Shown here: positions 1 to 12,600 of the stretch, in pieces
Layout of the letters: each line of letters begins with the position of its first letter
Numbering within the stretch: the stretch's first letter is position 1
From: Paracyclopina nana
Lineage: Eukaryota; Arthropoda; Copepoda; Cyclopoida; Cyclopettidae
DNA length: 64,000 nucleotides
NCBI GenBank assembly: GCA_019096065.1
Contig: JAGUCH010000005.1
Coordinates: 5,518,001 to 5,582,000 of the forward strand
Reading direction: 5' to 3'
The notes under the pieces: generated by a model
Databases searched by the model: none
What the model was told of the DNA's origin: nothing
Seen by the model: the letters and a program-made list of their open reading frames with translations, nothing else
Position numbers and translations under genes: made by a program

Positions 1-1548
1 ATTGAAATAATCATAAAAAAAAGGCCATCAGTGCGATAAGAATCGGCGAGATTAGCTTAGTGACAAAAGGGTGTAACAAGAAAAATTAAACCCCAACCAA
101 ATTCCGCCCACATTTTCGCTCACTGGCATTCCAAAGGCATTGACAGCCCTTTAGCCTAAATGCACTTGTACAGATCAAAGGGAATTTCGCTGGAAATTGC
201 TTTATGCGTGGGCTAAATAATATATGATACGTGAATCTATCTTGAAACGGTAATTATATATATAAGGAGACTGATGCAAAAAATGATGCTCACAAAAAAG
301 AGCCATGAAGCATAACGACGGACGCTCTGTGCACATCTGGCAAGTGAATTTCCTGCATATTACATGGAAAAAGAGAAACAACTTGAACTTTTCGTGAGCT
401 GACAAGATTTTCAGGAAATGCACTTATCTAATTTCCAGCCGAAAATTGAATGGCATGACAAATAGGGCGTTTTCCCCATCGATTATGCAAAATAAAGATT
501 CATTGGGAGTGAGTAATAAAAGACACATTTTGGAGGTCACCACATTTGGTTTGGCCACAAAAAATGGGCCTACTCTGGTGACTGCAGCTATGGGCCAAAA
601 TGGCGGCTTGGAAAGTGTTGACTTACCTTCAGTCAGATGTCTGCAGCCTTAAAATCTCGTTGAAGCCAATCGCAGTCTCGAAATCGGCCGCAATCGATGA
701 GAAACTTGCAAATCCGAAATTGTGACGGTTGGCCTCGATTTTGAGTGTTAGTACCTGAATGCAGCAAGTTTTCTCCTGCAAATGAGTCGAAAATAGTCAA
801 ATAATGATTGAAACCGCCAATTTTTTTGATATTTCACAACTCTAAAAGTTTAACGTCTGGTAACACTTTTCATTGCAGAGATGTGACGGTTGCTCACACC
901 GACCGATTTTTTTTCTGCTCCGAAACGATGCAGAGGAGGGCCTAAGCTAAGCCTGGCATCTGAAACCTGCTCAGAAGATCAATGATGTCCTTCCTTTAAG
1001 AACCAGCCACATTTGACTCTATTATCCAAATCGGCTGCAGAATGCAAAAAGTGCGTAATATTATGGGAAAGCAGGTCGTTACAAAATTAGTAAAAAAGTC
1101 GCCAAATGAAATCATTCAAATTTGTTATTCTTTCAATATAAATGTGCGAGAATTTTGATGTTTTCGGGAATTTATGGGAAGTTAGCTTCTGTTTCGGGCA
1201 AATATATCGGGAAATTATAAGTGAAATTTAAATTTCCCGGGGTGAAACAAAGCGGCCAATCAGAAGTGGACTTTAATGCTCCTGTCACCAAGTTCGCTAC
1301 CTTTCTAAAAAGAGACGAATGTCAATTTATCTTTTTCAAGCTAACGCACCACAGCCGGCAATCACGAACAGCGTAGCTTTCTTTGGCTTGTTTCGGCCAT
1401 AAAATGGTTAAAAGTGGCATTTTCTCACAAACTATCTACAGTTTTACTGAAAATAAGCTGGTAACTTTGAAGTGCTACTGCCGCCGTGTAAATAACAAAA
1501 GCTTCAATTTTTTTCTATTCTGAGTAAGCTACATTTTGTTGTGTTTCG
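1..1548. other. Upstream non-coding DNA
   Basis: AT-rich sequence before the SMARCE1 gene. I found no open frame with conserved features, no RNA gene and no clear repeat. The last few hundred bases must hold the SMARCE1 promoter and 5' UTR, but I see no TATA box that I would commit to. Confidence 0.5.
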
Positions 1549-4180
1549 ATGATGGCTCTGCCCAATTACCGCCAAGCGGTCGTTGCCGGACCAGGAGGAA
1601 TGTCAGGAGCTCGTAAGCATCGAAATTCCACCTTATTTTAAGACTACCAAATGCTCGCATGAAATTCTAGAATTTATCATCTGCATCGCATGGAAATTTG
1701 ACCCGAAGTAAAGTTTCGAACCTTGATTAGCTCGTCGTAGTCGTCGACCTTTTCCAATTTCATTTTCATCCTTCATTTTGAGTTTTGTTTTTCATAATTT
1801 CTTTGTAGAAACTATGACGGCTGGAACTCCCGTTTCCTTCAATATTCTTAAAGGTAATGTGCATGATATTTTCTCAAAATTTCACGCCAAAGAATGACGT
1901 TTAAACTGTGAATATTTGTTCTTTCAGAGCGTTTGAGAGCGTCGCCATCCTCAAGTCCCATGGGCGTAAGTAGTTTCTCATCTGTCATTGGTGGAAGAAG
2001 TGCATGCCAACTGAATTTTACTTTAATTTGCGATCTACAAAACGTACTCAGTACATCAAGCTGCTTAACCCTGCTCGTAGTAGCTTACAAATTGCATGAC
2101 TAGAGCCTCTGTAGTAGTATCCGCCTTGCATGTATAGATATTGAACTAACCCTGCTGCTTTTTTCTTTTATTTCCTCTTATGGCAACATCACACACATCA
2201 CCCTGCTCAACATCGACTTCAACGTCAACTTCATCATCATCATGATGGCCAAAAAACCAACAGGGCTATTTTTTCCAGGCTAATAAAGTGGATGAAATGA
2301 GGGCGAACCCCTTCTCTCAGAACCAATATGGAAATGCGTCGTTCAACCCACAACGCGTTGGCTCTAGAGCCATGGTGAGCCAATTTTATTGTTGCCAGCT
2401 GTCTCTTTTTACATTTTGTCTTTGGGTTTTAGGGAGGCGCTCAAGGTGTTCCGAAACCGCCCAAAGCTCCGGAAAAGCCTCATATGCCGTACATGCGATT
2501 TTCCCGCAAAGTTTGGGATTCCGTGAAGGCTCAAAATCCCCGTCTTCCTTTGTGGGAAATTGGAAAAATTATTGGGCAGATGTGGAGGGACCTGCCAGAG
2601 GAGGAGAAACATGAATACACTGAGGAGTACGAGGCTGAAAAGCAGGAATACGACCGGAACATGGCTCTGTACAAAAGCTCGCCCGCCTATCAGGCTTACA
2701 TCCAGGTATATATAATTAAGTGCTTCTTAATCAAGTGCTAATATCTTAATTGCTTTTTTCATTAATGTAGGCCAAAAGTAGGGGCACACCGGTAATTGAA
2801 GATCCCGAGCCAAGGGGGATCAGGATTACAGATCGGAGAATTGATATTCAGCCCGCCGAGGACGAAGAGGATCCCGATGATGGCTTGAGCATCAAGCACG
2901 TTGCTCATGCCCGATTCACCCGTAACCATCGTTTGATCAATGACATTTTGTCCGAAACCATGGTACCTGACGTGAGAAGCGTCGTGACCACCGCAAGGAT
3001 TCAAGTTCTCAAAAGGCAACTGAATTCCTTGACCAGCCATCACGAAAAGTTCGAGGCTGAGTTGGCTCAAATCGAGGAGACGTACAATGCCAAGAAGAAG
3101 AAGTTTTTGGAATCCAGCGACGAGTTCACCAAGGAGCTGAAAAAACACTGCGTTCCCGCCGTCGATGAGGGCAAATACAAGGAGATGGTCGTGGAGCAAT
3201 TGGAAAAGTTGAAATCCGAGCGTGAGGAACGGGCCAGGGCCGGGGCCCCAACCCCGCCCTCTCCAGCCCCTCCAACTGATCCTGCGGACAACAGGCACGT
3301 TTTGCAGCCCGTTGAGCGAGGCGACAACCCTGACAGTCCGGATGAGGCCGGATCGCAGACTTCAGGCGATGACAAGGACGGAAAAGACTCGAACAAGGAT
3401 GAGAATGACAAGTCCAGCGAAATGGGCGGCAAGAAGTCCAATGGGCCACCCGAGCCCTCTCTGCAGTATGCTGAAATGGCGGGCAATCCGAATGCGCAAA
3501 CGCAGCCAACCCCACCAACCACTTTGAGGCCGCCATCTCAATCCGGAGGAGCACCTTCACCTGCCAACTCGGCTACCAGTGGCACTCCACCTCCGGGTCA
3601 AACTCCGCCACCAAGAGGATCTACTCCTCCGCCAAACGTCACTGCTCCACCCCCGCATGGGTATCCTGGAGCTCCAGGGCAGCAAAATGTGCCCTCTAAT
3701 TACCCTGGTCAGCAGCCTTATCCTCCTCACGGATACTATGGACCTCCTGGCCAGCCTCCATATAGGCCACCTCATCCTGGAGGCTATAGTGGATATCCTG
3801 GCTACCAGCAGCCACCGCACGGAGGCTTTCCCCCTCATCATCAGTATCCACAACAATCTCATCCTGGAGGCCCACCTCCTCCACAGCCGAATAATGGTAG
3901 GAAAGCTCAAGTAAATGGTTGCAACTCCTCAACTAATTGCAGTCTAATTTTAGCTCCTCATCATGGACCTCCAGCAACTTCATCATCGGCTCCAACGCCT
4001 GTTAGTGAGCCGACTCCTATGGAAGAAGATTCTGCAGCTACTCCACCAGTAGCTACTTCTGATCCAGCTCCAGCTCCATCTGCAAACGAATCTGCCGCTC
4101 CACAGCAGCCTCCAGCCTCGGCCGAGGCTCAGCCACCATCAGCTGCTGCGGAAGAGCCAGCAGCACCCCCCTCATCGTAA
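1549..4180 (+). CDS. SMARCE1: SMARCE1 / BAP57 (dalao), HMG-box subunit of the SWI/SNF remodelling complex
   Basis: Seven exons read as 1549-1612, 1809-1853, 1928-1965, 2279-2374, 2433-2705, 2771-3896 and 3954-4180, all with GT-AG introns and consistent phase, giving about 622 residues. Two ATGs are adjacent at 1549 and 1552; either could start. The N-terminal ~80 residues are low in conserved features. Residues ~82-172 hold the HMG box with the family signature RFSRKVWD...[21 protein letters not shown] conserved block including [18 protein letters not shown] is followed by a charged, coiled-coil-like stretch, then a very long Pro/Gly/Gln/Tyr-rich tail. In the family the protein is a nuclear, DNA-binding core subunit of BAP complexes; vertebrate orthologues are near 410 residues, so the Pro-rich tail accounts for the extra length. 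The last intron (3897-3953) is 57 nt, a multiple of three and stop-free, so retention would insert 19 residues. Assignment is firm; the smallest exons are less certain. Confidence 0.93.
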
Positions 4181-6722
4181 AATATCTTAATTAGCTATGA
4201 ACCAGGGGGCAAGTTATGATTGGCTGCTGTCGAAGCGTTTACTGATAATTTGCTTTGTGTGTGTGCACATACGTGGCTTTGTAAAATAAGAAAATGATGA
4301 TGACGAGTGGAGGTCAACGAGTGACGCGTTCAGTTTTTGGCCCCCTAGCAAATTATGTATGCGTAATGTCGCCATTTAAATTCTGCAACGTCTTCAGATT
4401 TCCTGACAGAAGAGCATGCACGCGATTATTTACACTTACTCTTTGGGAAGATGATGATGATGGGCAAAATATGTAAACGTATAAACGTCTCAATCGAGAT
4501 TTTTATGGTCAAAAAAATGCTTGTGTGCTGCTCAAGGCCTGGAGGAATCTGCGAGTTGAGCATAAAGTAATCGTGTTAATAAAAATATACAAGGCAGTGC
4601 CCATTAAAAAAGAGGCAACAGAGCTCTGAAATATTGCTAATGTCAGTTGAAATTTTGTCGTAGCCATTTGCCATTCATTTATTTTCAATAGTAGGAAGAC
4701 TCGAGTCCCATTTGAACTCCAAAGGTCAAGGTCATCATTGGCTAATACCATTTGGTCAGTTGCAGTTGGTTTTCTTACTAATCCCCATATTTATTGCCAT
4801 CCTTGATGCATCGCTGCTGCGAGATGATAAAGCCATCACCAGCCTTGAATTGCTGAATTTGCAGCCTCATCATCCAATGTGTAAAATGCTTGCACCTTCT
4901 TTTTCATTTAACTTTGTTGTTCTTCACGTCAGGTACGTGACAAGAAATAGCTTCTCGAGAAATACACTGCTCCGCCCAACCCTTTCTTGTTCCTGAACAT
5001 GCTACAAACTCAGTTGGCATCGCAAATGAGCTTCTTGCAAGCATTCATTGTGGTGTCATTGCCGATTTCCATGTACACCTTGGACCCTTGATGAGTAACT
5101 GCTCGCACATTAACATAAGCCACGTGGGGCTTGAAACGTGGCTTTTTTCTCACACTCGCATGATTAATGCTCTAAATCATTACTCTAAATTCTGGGCAAC
5201 TTCAAAGTACCTTTTTTGAGGATGTGCTTGAGCGTAATGAGGGTCATGATGGTTTTTTTCCAATTTCACAGTCGATTTGGAGATTATCGTAGTGGCCATC
5301 ACGACTGGATCATCCTATTTTAAAAAGAGCTGCTGCTGACCTTTGAAAAATTGCTTAAAACGACGCGCGTCCTACGCGCGTGACGATCTATCTCAAGAAG
5401 CAACAATAACAAAATAACCATCAGGATGATTCGTCGGTAGTGCGAGCTAAACACACACTCAAGGAATTATCGTTCTTCATGGCTACTTCAGAGGGGAAAT
5501 AATGATGATAATATTTATGGTAGGAAATGGCATGAAATTCCTGTCGTCGCTGCCATTTTAAAAGTGGGCCTTATTTTACAATAGAAGAGCATTAATTATT
5601 GTCACTTCTTCTCCTCCTCCTCCTTCTTTTTGTGGTGCTTGGTGCTACGATATGAGGCTCGCATTAATTTGCCATGGCAAAGTATGGGAGAAACAAAAGA
5701 AATTCTATCTCCAACGCGACGTTACGTATAACCTCCTTAAATTACTCACACTCGATATAATATTGCATATAAAAGAGCCTTTCTCTTAATTGGCTGAATG
5801 CAGTTGAAAGCCACACTCCTTTGCACTATATATGCTTGATATACACAAAGATACATGCATTTTTGTGGTCCTCTTTCCCAAGAAAAATTGTGGCTGTCAA
5901 GCGGGTGAAAAACAGCCATCTTCATGGTGAAAACCATTGCGAGGCCATCAAGCTAGTGTCTATCACGCCAATAATAGCCTTTTCAGAGAAGCAGCTCGCT
6001 CTCCTTTTAAAAACACGCATTTACATTCACTGCACTAGAAATTGATGCCATTTTCGACTCGAATAAGAAATGTCAAGAGGAGTTTACTCAGCCCTTCTTG
6101 CATTCATGCACTGTGGCCTTAAAGCAACGTTGAAGGCCAAATGACCGACGACCAAAAGATTGCATTAGCAGAGCTGCTTTTCAAAGGTCGTCGTTTATTG
6201 CCAATTTCAAATATTTTCCTTTAATATAGCCATTTTCTGCACACTTTCAGACCGCCGTCATATATGCAGCCAATTTGGCGACGTCGACTCGACGAAAAGT
6301 TACTTTTTTCCTATATTCATGCCCATATGCACGAGTTTGCCATGAAAATGGCAGCGTAAAATTTGGTATGCGCCATCTTTCGTGCATATACAGTAATATT
6401 TCAAAATCACAGCTCAAAAACTCGTGAAATTGTCGTGGGCGACAACAACAAAGCTACTGCATAACATCCATCATTTGGAAGTCGCATGAAATCCATACTG
6501 GGACATCTCACTGATGATAATTTTGACCCTGGCCCCTAAAAAGACCTTTGTACATAAATTGTCAAACATTTTATTATTACTTATATGAAATGAACAATAA
6601 CAAAACAATTGGTAGTATCACAGCTCTCAACCGGAGAAACCACACACTATAGTCATACTTATATAGTTTTAGTAGAAAAGATGGCACATAATTTAGCATT
6701 TGTCATGCAGTTCAGCGAAGCT
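4181..6722. other. Intergenic DNA, no gene seen
   Basis: Holds the SMARCE1 3' UTR and AT-rich intergenic sequence. Short open frames here show no signal peptide, splice-linked partner or family motif. One oddity is a pair of self-complementary ACGCGCGT octamers at 5363-5370 and 5374-5381. Confidence 0.5.
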
Positions 6723-7097
6723 CTAGTTGTCAGTGTCCACTTTTCCAAATTCCACTGCCCCATAGAGGCTTGGTGATTCCTCGCAGGGAAACGCATCGAG
6801 GAAATGGTTGCAAGTGAGCGTGGCTTGGTCGAAAACTGTTTGATTTCCGCAAATGAAGCTCCATTGGTTCATGCCAGTCGTTTCCCCCAGCTCGTTCAAT
6901 TTGGGCCAACAAATGTGGAACACTTGGCAATTGTTGGCCACGTCGGCATAATAGCCATAATCAAGGCCTTCGCAGGTGAATTCACGGGTTAAAGGCTTGA
7001 GCAAAAGGCTCTCGGCGTCAGCGGGGAACTCGTAGCCGGCAAAGTCTTGGCTGGAAGCGAGGCCAAGGGCAAGGCCAATCAAAAGGAGCAACTTCAT
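6723..7097 (-). CDS. Small secreted chitin-binding type-2 (peritrophin-A/CBM14) protein
   Basis: A 124-residue protein from a single coding exon. Residues 1-17 (MKLLLLIGLALGLASSQ) form a signal peptide. The rest carries one complete six-cysteine CBM14 pattern with spacings 14, 5, 19, 12 and 8, including aromatic residues around NCQVFHICWP, as expected for chitin contact. Proteins of this family bind chitin in the peritrophic matrix or cuticle outside the cell. The start is the first ATG, immediately after an apparent 5' UTR intron (7101-7161, 61 nt, GT-AG), and a TATA box lies about 145 bp upstream. Single-domain secreted members with short acidic tails (here ending KVDTDN) are common in crustaceans and insects. 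The exact physiological role is not inferable. Confidence 0.85.
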   Translation of the reverse strand: MKLLLLIGLALGLASSQDFAGYEFPADAESLLLKPLTREFTCEGLDYGYYADVANNCQVFHICWPKLNELGETTGMNQWSFICGNQTVFDQATLTCNHFLDAFPCEESPSLYGAVEFGKVDTDN

Positions 7098-7204
7098 GGC
7101 CTTTACAAAAAAAATAGGAAATTACAATCTGCCAAGAGGGATGCACGTTTCGAAAACTTACTAAGTGCTAAAAAAGGATTTCACGTCAAGAGAGGAAGAT
7201 GGGA

Positions 7205-7242
7205 ACTGCGGTGGGCTGACCGGCGCGTATTTGGTTTTTATA
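7205..7242 (-). promoter_or_regulatory. TATA-type core promoter of the chitin-binding protein gene
   Basis: On the minus strand TATAAAAA occupies 7235-7242 and a GCAGTT sequence resembling an arthropod initiator lies about 30 bp downstream near 7205-7210. The transcript would then cross the 5' UTR intron at 7101-7161 before the ATG. Two perfect TGCGTCAGC 9-mers (7255-7263, 7372-7380) lie upstream of the TATA box and may be regulatory. Confidence 0.55.
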
Positions 7243-9642
7243 GTACGCAAGTTTTGCGTCAGCGGCCCGCAGAAGAAGATGCGTCGTCAGGCTGAACGCA
7301 CACACCATTTTATTAGCACCTCAAGCTATGCGTCGACGTCGTCGATGTTCCTCACGTTTATACGCAAGGAATGCGTCAGCAACGAGCAATAACCAACTCA
7401 AGAAAGTGGCCGCGCGACGCATTATTGTGGCATTTTAAAAATCCATCTTCTTCCGGGCCTTGATGCATCATTATACTTGCCGACGACCCATAAAAGTTGT
7501 GCACATTTTACCCAATTACCAAAATTGCAATACAGCAAGAAAAAATGCGCGCGCGCAAATCGCCATGAGTTTGTGCATGCTGCTTCATGCCAATTAATTT
7601 GGCCGAGCTTCCTTCTTGAAAAAGAAGGCCACTTTTCCTTTGGTCGTGGCCTTTTGATGTGCCATTTTGCCAATAGCCTTAGCTGGTAAAATTCAGTGAG
7701 GACTTTTTTCACTCTCAATATAACTTGGGATGGCGCCACCGTTGAAAGGGACAAAAATACCAGAAGTGGATTTTTTGCTAATTAGTTTTTTTGGCATTTT
7801 TGAAGGTCGCTTGGCGAAAATAGTTTTGCCACATACAAGATTACGGCCAAAAATAAATTGGAGCGCCATCTGGCGGATTTTTCCCTGTTGTAGCCTATAT
7901 GGTATAAAAAAGAATGTTTCGCGGAAAAAAACGAGATGTCACCCGAAGATGGCGTCATTGCAGAGTGTCAGTTAGGATTATAAGTGACAAAAGGTCGAAT
8001 TCCTTTTCATGAACAGAAAACAAGTTCACATAGTAGTATGCCCATTTCTTCATGGCTGGGAGAGGCAAAAAAGAGCCTTGCAAAAAGGAATTTCTGAGCA
8101 GGTGACAAGATGACGATGACCTACAAAGTTGCTATGATGCAATATACCACTCTCTCAGTTGAAGATTATGCACGAATTCTTCTTCGGTTTTTCTGTAACC
8201 AAATTCAATTTAGAAATTGCATTCTCATCAAGCAAGGACCTCCCAGGCCTGAATCATCATTTCTCTGGTGCCCAAGATCATCACTGAGCCAAATTGGCCT
8301 CACCTCAATATGTTAAAAACCGTTTCTCGAAAAATGTGACCTTAACCGTGAATGGTGGCGTAATAGTTGTCTCCACGTGTCTCACTGAGCACACACATGG
8401 TGAAATTAAACTGTCAAATGGCATAAATTCACATTTTTACCATTGAAGAAAAAGGCACGACTTTTTGACCTCAAACGCGTGTAGTTGGCTTGAAAAAGTA
8501 AAGCATGATGCTATGCTAGTAAAAGAGGGAGGAGAAGGTGTTTTTTTTTTTCAAATTATGTTTTTTCATATGTGAGTGCCATTTTGGAAGGTGCCAAGAA
8601 CGAAGTCACGCGTATTTAAAAGCAGCAAGTCATTAATAATTTCCTTTGCCCATTCTGGTCATTAACGGATGTTATTCTACGTACACGATGATGTCGTACT
8701 AATGCATTAGTCACTTGTGTATTTTTTGTTATCCTTTATTCATAAATCACCAATGATAAAAATGAACATGCTCCTTTTTGTACATGGATGTGTTGCAGCA
8801 GCTTTTTCTACGAGCATTCACACGCATATTATTCTTGTCATTTTTGCTCTATTTTTCTTTTTTTTTACTTGTGTAACTTTGAAGAAAAGCGAAAAAAACC
8901 GAGAAGAACAAAGCATTCACACGTAAGATCAACCCGCACTCTTGAACTCTGTTCCATATGTGCCCAATTTTGGCAACAACAATGGCGAAAATTTTTCATA
9001 GTACTTTGAGACGACGACGAATTTACAGAAGCAAATCTCCAAGGTGATTTCCTGCACTATACCGACAGCAGCAGCAGAAAACTCGAGAGGGAAAGAAAAC
9101 TCTCGCTGGCTCACATATTAATTAATCTTTTCTTTAATAAAAAAGAGAGAGCAACTTAGTACAGCAACTATATACATAGTGTGCGTCATCAAGGAGCTCA
9201 TCAAATATGAAGAAGAGTAAGCTGTAAATTCTAGTGATTATTTATATAGTAGTAGCATTATACAAGAACTTCCAAAATCAAAGAAGTTCCAACAACAAAG
9301 ACGTTTGAGGCGCGCGCGCATTCATATCTTTTTTGAGCGTTTCCATTCACACCAAAAATAATAATAATAGTAACAGGGTCAATCATGGATCCCCTGGCTG
9401 AATATTATTGTTACAGTAGCGCTACAAGTATTTAGGCCTTGAAAGGCCTTGAAAATGCTGCTCGTAGTATGCTGCAATTCAGCGGCGGCACCCTCTATCA
9501 CAATATCCACCTAGTATATTATTCACAATCATATATAATCATTGCCACTCGCGCACGCGCTATTTACATTTTATAATATGGTATATCTTGAAAAATAATA
9601 CTGCTCGCGGTGAATTTTGAATGGGTTTTTGATTTGCAGTGC
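7243..9642. other. Intergenic DNA between two convergently flanked genes
   Basis: No gene recognised. Contains the upstream region of the chitin-binding gene and, toward 9642, the AT-rich 3' UTR side of the receptor gene. A few short (CG)n runs occur at about 7548 and 9311. Confidence 0.45.
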
Positions 9643-12600
9643 TCACTTGAGCGACAAGTCGCCCGTCATGATACGTTTGAAAGCATTCTTGAACTGTTGG
9701 TTTGCAGCCGCGTAGCAGAACGGGTTAACCGGGCTGTTGAGATAGCAGAGGAAGTAGGAGACCATATACAAGTGGATGTTGATGCACGAGGGGCAAAACG
9801 AAGCCACAATCGCTATGATGTGGTAGGGCGTCCAGCAGGTGACAAAGGCTCCTAAAATGAAGCTGATCGTTCGCAAGGCCTTTTTGGCCCGATTCTCCGT
9901 TTTCAGCTTGTCCTTCTTCTTCCTCCGCAGCCGGATTTTCTTGCCCAATTTGCGTAGCACGGGCTCAGTTTCCTTCATGCTGCCATTTTTGGTCTTGCTC
10001 GAGTCCTCGTCTTCGTCCTCGTCGCCGTCGCCGTCGCCGTCACCGTCGCCGTCGCCGTCATCCTCCGTCATCAATTTGCTCTTCACGGAGGACTTGTCAA
10101 TGGAGCAGGACTGCATGATCTTCACCTTCTTGTGGCTGTTGCCAGCAGCCTCTGAAAGCGAGGCCTCGGTGGCCTTGACGATTTCGTTGACGGAGTCGCC
10201 GTTAGCCTTGACGGCGCTCATCCTCGGAGGAAGTGGCGGTGGCGGCTTTTTGGCAGCTAGAGAATCATCAGAGGAATCACTTCTTTTGGCCTTGAGGCCG
10301 TGCTGAGGACACGAGTGGTTCACTTTGGTAACTACGCTAACTACCGGCTGCTTCAAGGGGGCGACGGGGCAGGGAACGTGGATTAACCCGTTGGGCTTTA
10401 ATACGGAGGAATTGTTGTTGTTGTTGTTGTTACTCCGCCTGGTTACGGTGGCCGCGTACATCTCGATCACGGTGGTGGGCGAGATTTGCGTGGCCTTGCA
10501 CATGGTGGCAGGAATGATGTTGGGAGCCCGCAGGGTGGGGTAGGGGGCGTGGCCTCCGCAGCACTCGCCGCAGTCGCTCGAGCTCGATTCGGGGAGGAGG
10601 CCGCCGTCCTCGGAGCCCGACTCGGATTCCGTATTGTTCTCGCTGGTCGTTGGAGGCCCACTGTAAATGGTCGGAAGTTTGAGGTCCTCTGGCGGAGGCT
10701 GCGAAAAATGATTGTGATGGCAATAATGTGCATGATGCAGCTGTTGCTGCTGAGGAGGAGGAGGATGGAGGCTGTCCTCGCTGTCCTCGGTGGTGGTGAG
10801 GTCGTCACTATGGATTGGAAGTGGTAAATTGGTGGTTCGCAGGAGCGTTTCGCTGTTATGCGTCAGAGGCCGTCCGTACAGGTAGTTTTGCGGCCTCTTT
10901 GCGGAGGCCGGCGGAGACATCATCACCGATGAGGACGGAGGCGTCATTGACAATTGGCTCTCTTGGCAGGCCTTTGTGGGCGTGCAGACGCGAAAGTCCG
11001 AGGCTGACATGGCCGAGGATCCGTCATCGGGTGGGGTGATGCCCGCGTGGATGACCGAGCTGCTTTCGTCCGCGAACCTCAGCCCCAATAAAGCCATGGA
11101 GGCCAGGCTCTGAGGCTGCTGAGGCTGCTGCATAGGAGGATTGTGATCCTGTGGAGTCTGCTGCTCACGATCCACCATTTGGGGAGTGGCCTTGTGGTAG
11201 GCCGGCCTGATGTCGAGGCTGGCCGGCCTCGGAGGACTGATTTTCTCATAGTCCTCGTGCTCTTCAGTGGACACACTGGGCGAGGGCGTGGAGGCTGGAG
11301 TGGGAGTCATGTTGTTGAAATTCGAGCAGGGCACCGACCTCGACCGAGGCATGGTGGATGACCTCAAGTGCCTCCGGGTCGTGGAGGCCACTGAGCTCGA
11401 GGCTGGATGATGGCCTCGCTTCCTCGGAGGATGTGGTAGCGTGCGGAAGTGTTGCGGGCCGGAGGCTCCAAAGGGAAAGATTGACAGGGGCCTGGCCCTC
11501 GTGGTCGTTGGCAAGGTTGTGGAGGAGCTGTCGTCCTCGGTGGACTGCATGTTTTGGCTGCCGTGCTCGGGGATGAGGGGCAGCATGGGCAGGAGAGGCT
11601 CCCTTGGGAGGCTGCAGCAACACGAGCTACTATTGGGGTTGTTCATGCAGAGCTTGGTAGCGTTAGATTTGCAGGGGACTACTACTACGGTAGCAGCTTT
11701 CGTAGCAGCATCTGCAATGTGAAATGAAAAGAAAAGGCTAATTTCTTTAAAAAGATTCAACCAAATAAGCTGGGATGATAGTATGTGGCATAAAAAGAGA
11801 CTTTTTTCGCTTACCAGGCTCAACTTCTTCTTCTTCTTCTTCGCCCCTAAGTTCACAAGTACATTTCATGTCATCCTCACTTTTGGCCAGGGCTTTCACA
11901 TTCGCATTCGCGGCGGCCTCGACCTCGACGCCGTTGATTTTATTACTTCCTGAAGAGCCGTTCGGATTGGAAGGAGCGAAACTGGATGTCATGGCGACAG
12001 CCGCGATCCCAAGGGCCGTATTGGTGGCCTTCTTGTGGATGGTGGGCGGAGAGCCACTGGATCCTGGCTTTTTCGCCAGGGCTGCAAGCAACTTTTGCCT
12101 TTCTCGCTCCTTGTCTGCGGCTTTCTTGCTCAGGGTCCACGCAGAATGGAAGATGAAGCTATAGAGGACAATGAGGATCGTGAGGGGGATCCAGTAGTAG
12201 CCCACGATCAGGGACGTGTTGAACACCGGGTCCTTGAGGAACTGGACCATGCACTCCCCTGGGAGCAGGTCGCGTTTCCCTACAAAATGCTCCCAGCCAA
12301 AGATGCTGACAAAGAAGAGGATGGCTGGCACCACCCACGTCACCACAATCATCGCAATCACCTGAAACGTTCACATATTAATTTCCAGTTTCGAAATATG
12401 ACCCGCATTTGTAATTGCTTTCTCTCTGCGCAGATGCTTTCCGTAAACTGAATATGACAGATGACGAAGAAATCCCATTTAGTATGATGAGAAAGAAGGA
12501 AAAAAATTTCGCAGTCGGCAGGGTTCGAACCTGCGCGGGGAATCCCCATTGGATTTCAAGTCCAACGCCTTAACCACTCGCCCCACTAAAATTTTTTACT

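Noticed and set aside
3067..3932. Several open frames of 78-178 codons on both strands over the SMARCE1 last exons
   Set aside because: They are shadows of the Pro-rich coding exon in other frames; only the frame with the HMG-box continuity is conserved.
10430..11722. Multiple open frames opposite or offset to the receptor's large loop exon
   Set aside because: They mirror the low-complexity, GC-rich loop; the minus frame ending in TM6-TM7 is the real one.
12510..12580. A functional tRNA-Ser gene
   Set aside because: The 5' acceptor strand and half the A box are missing here, so it should not be transcribed or fold normally.
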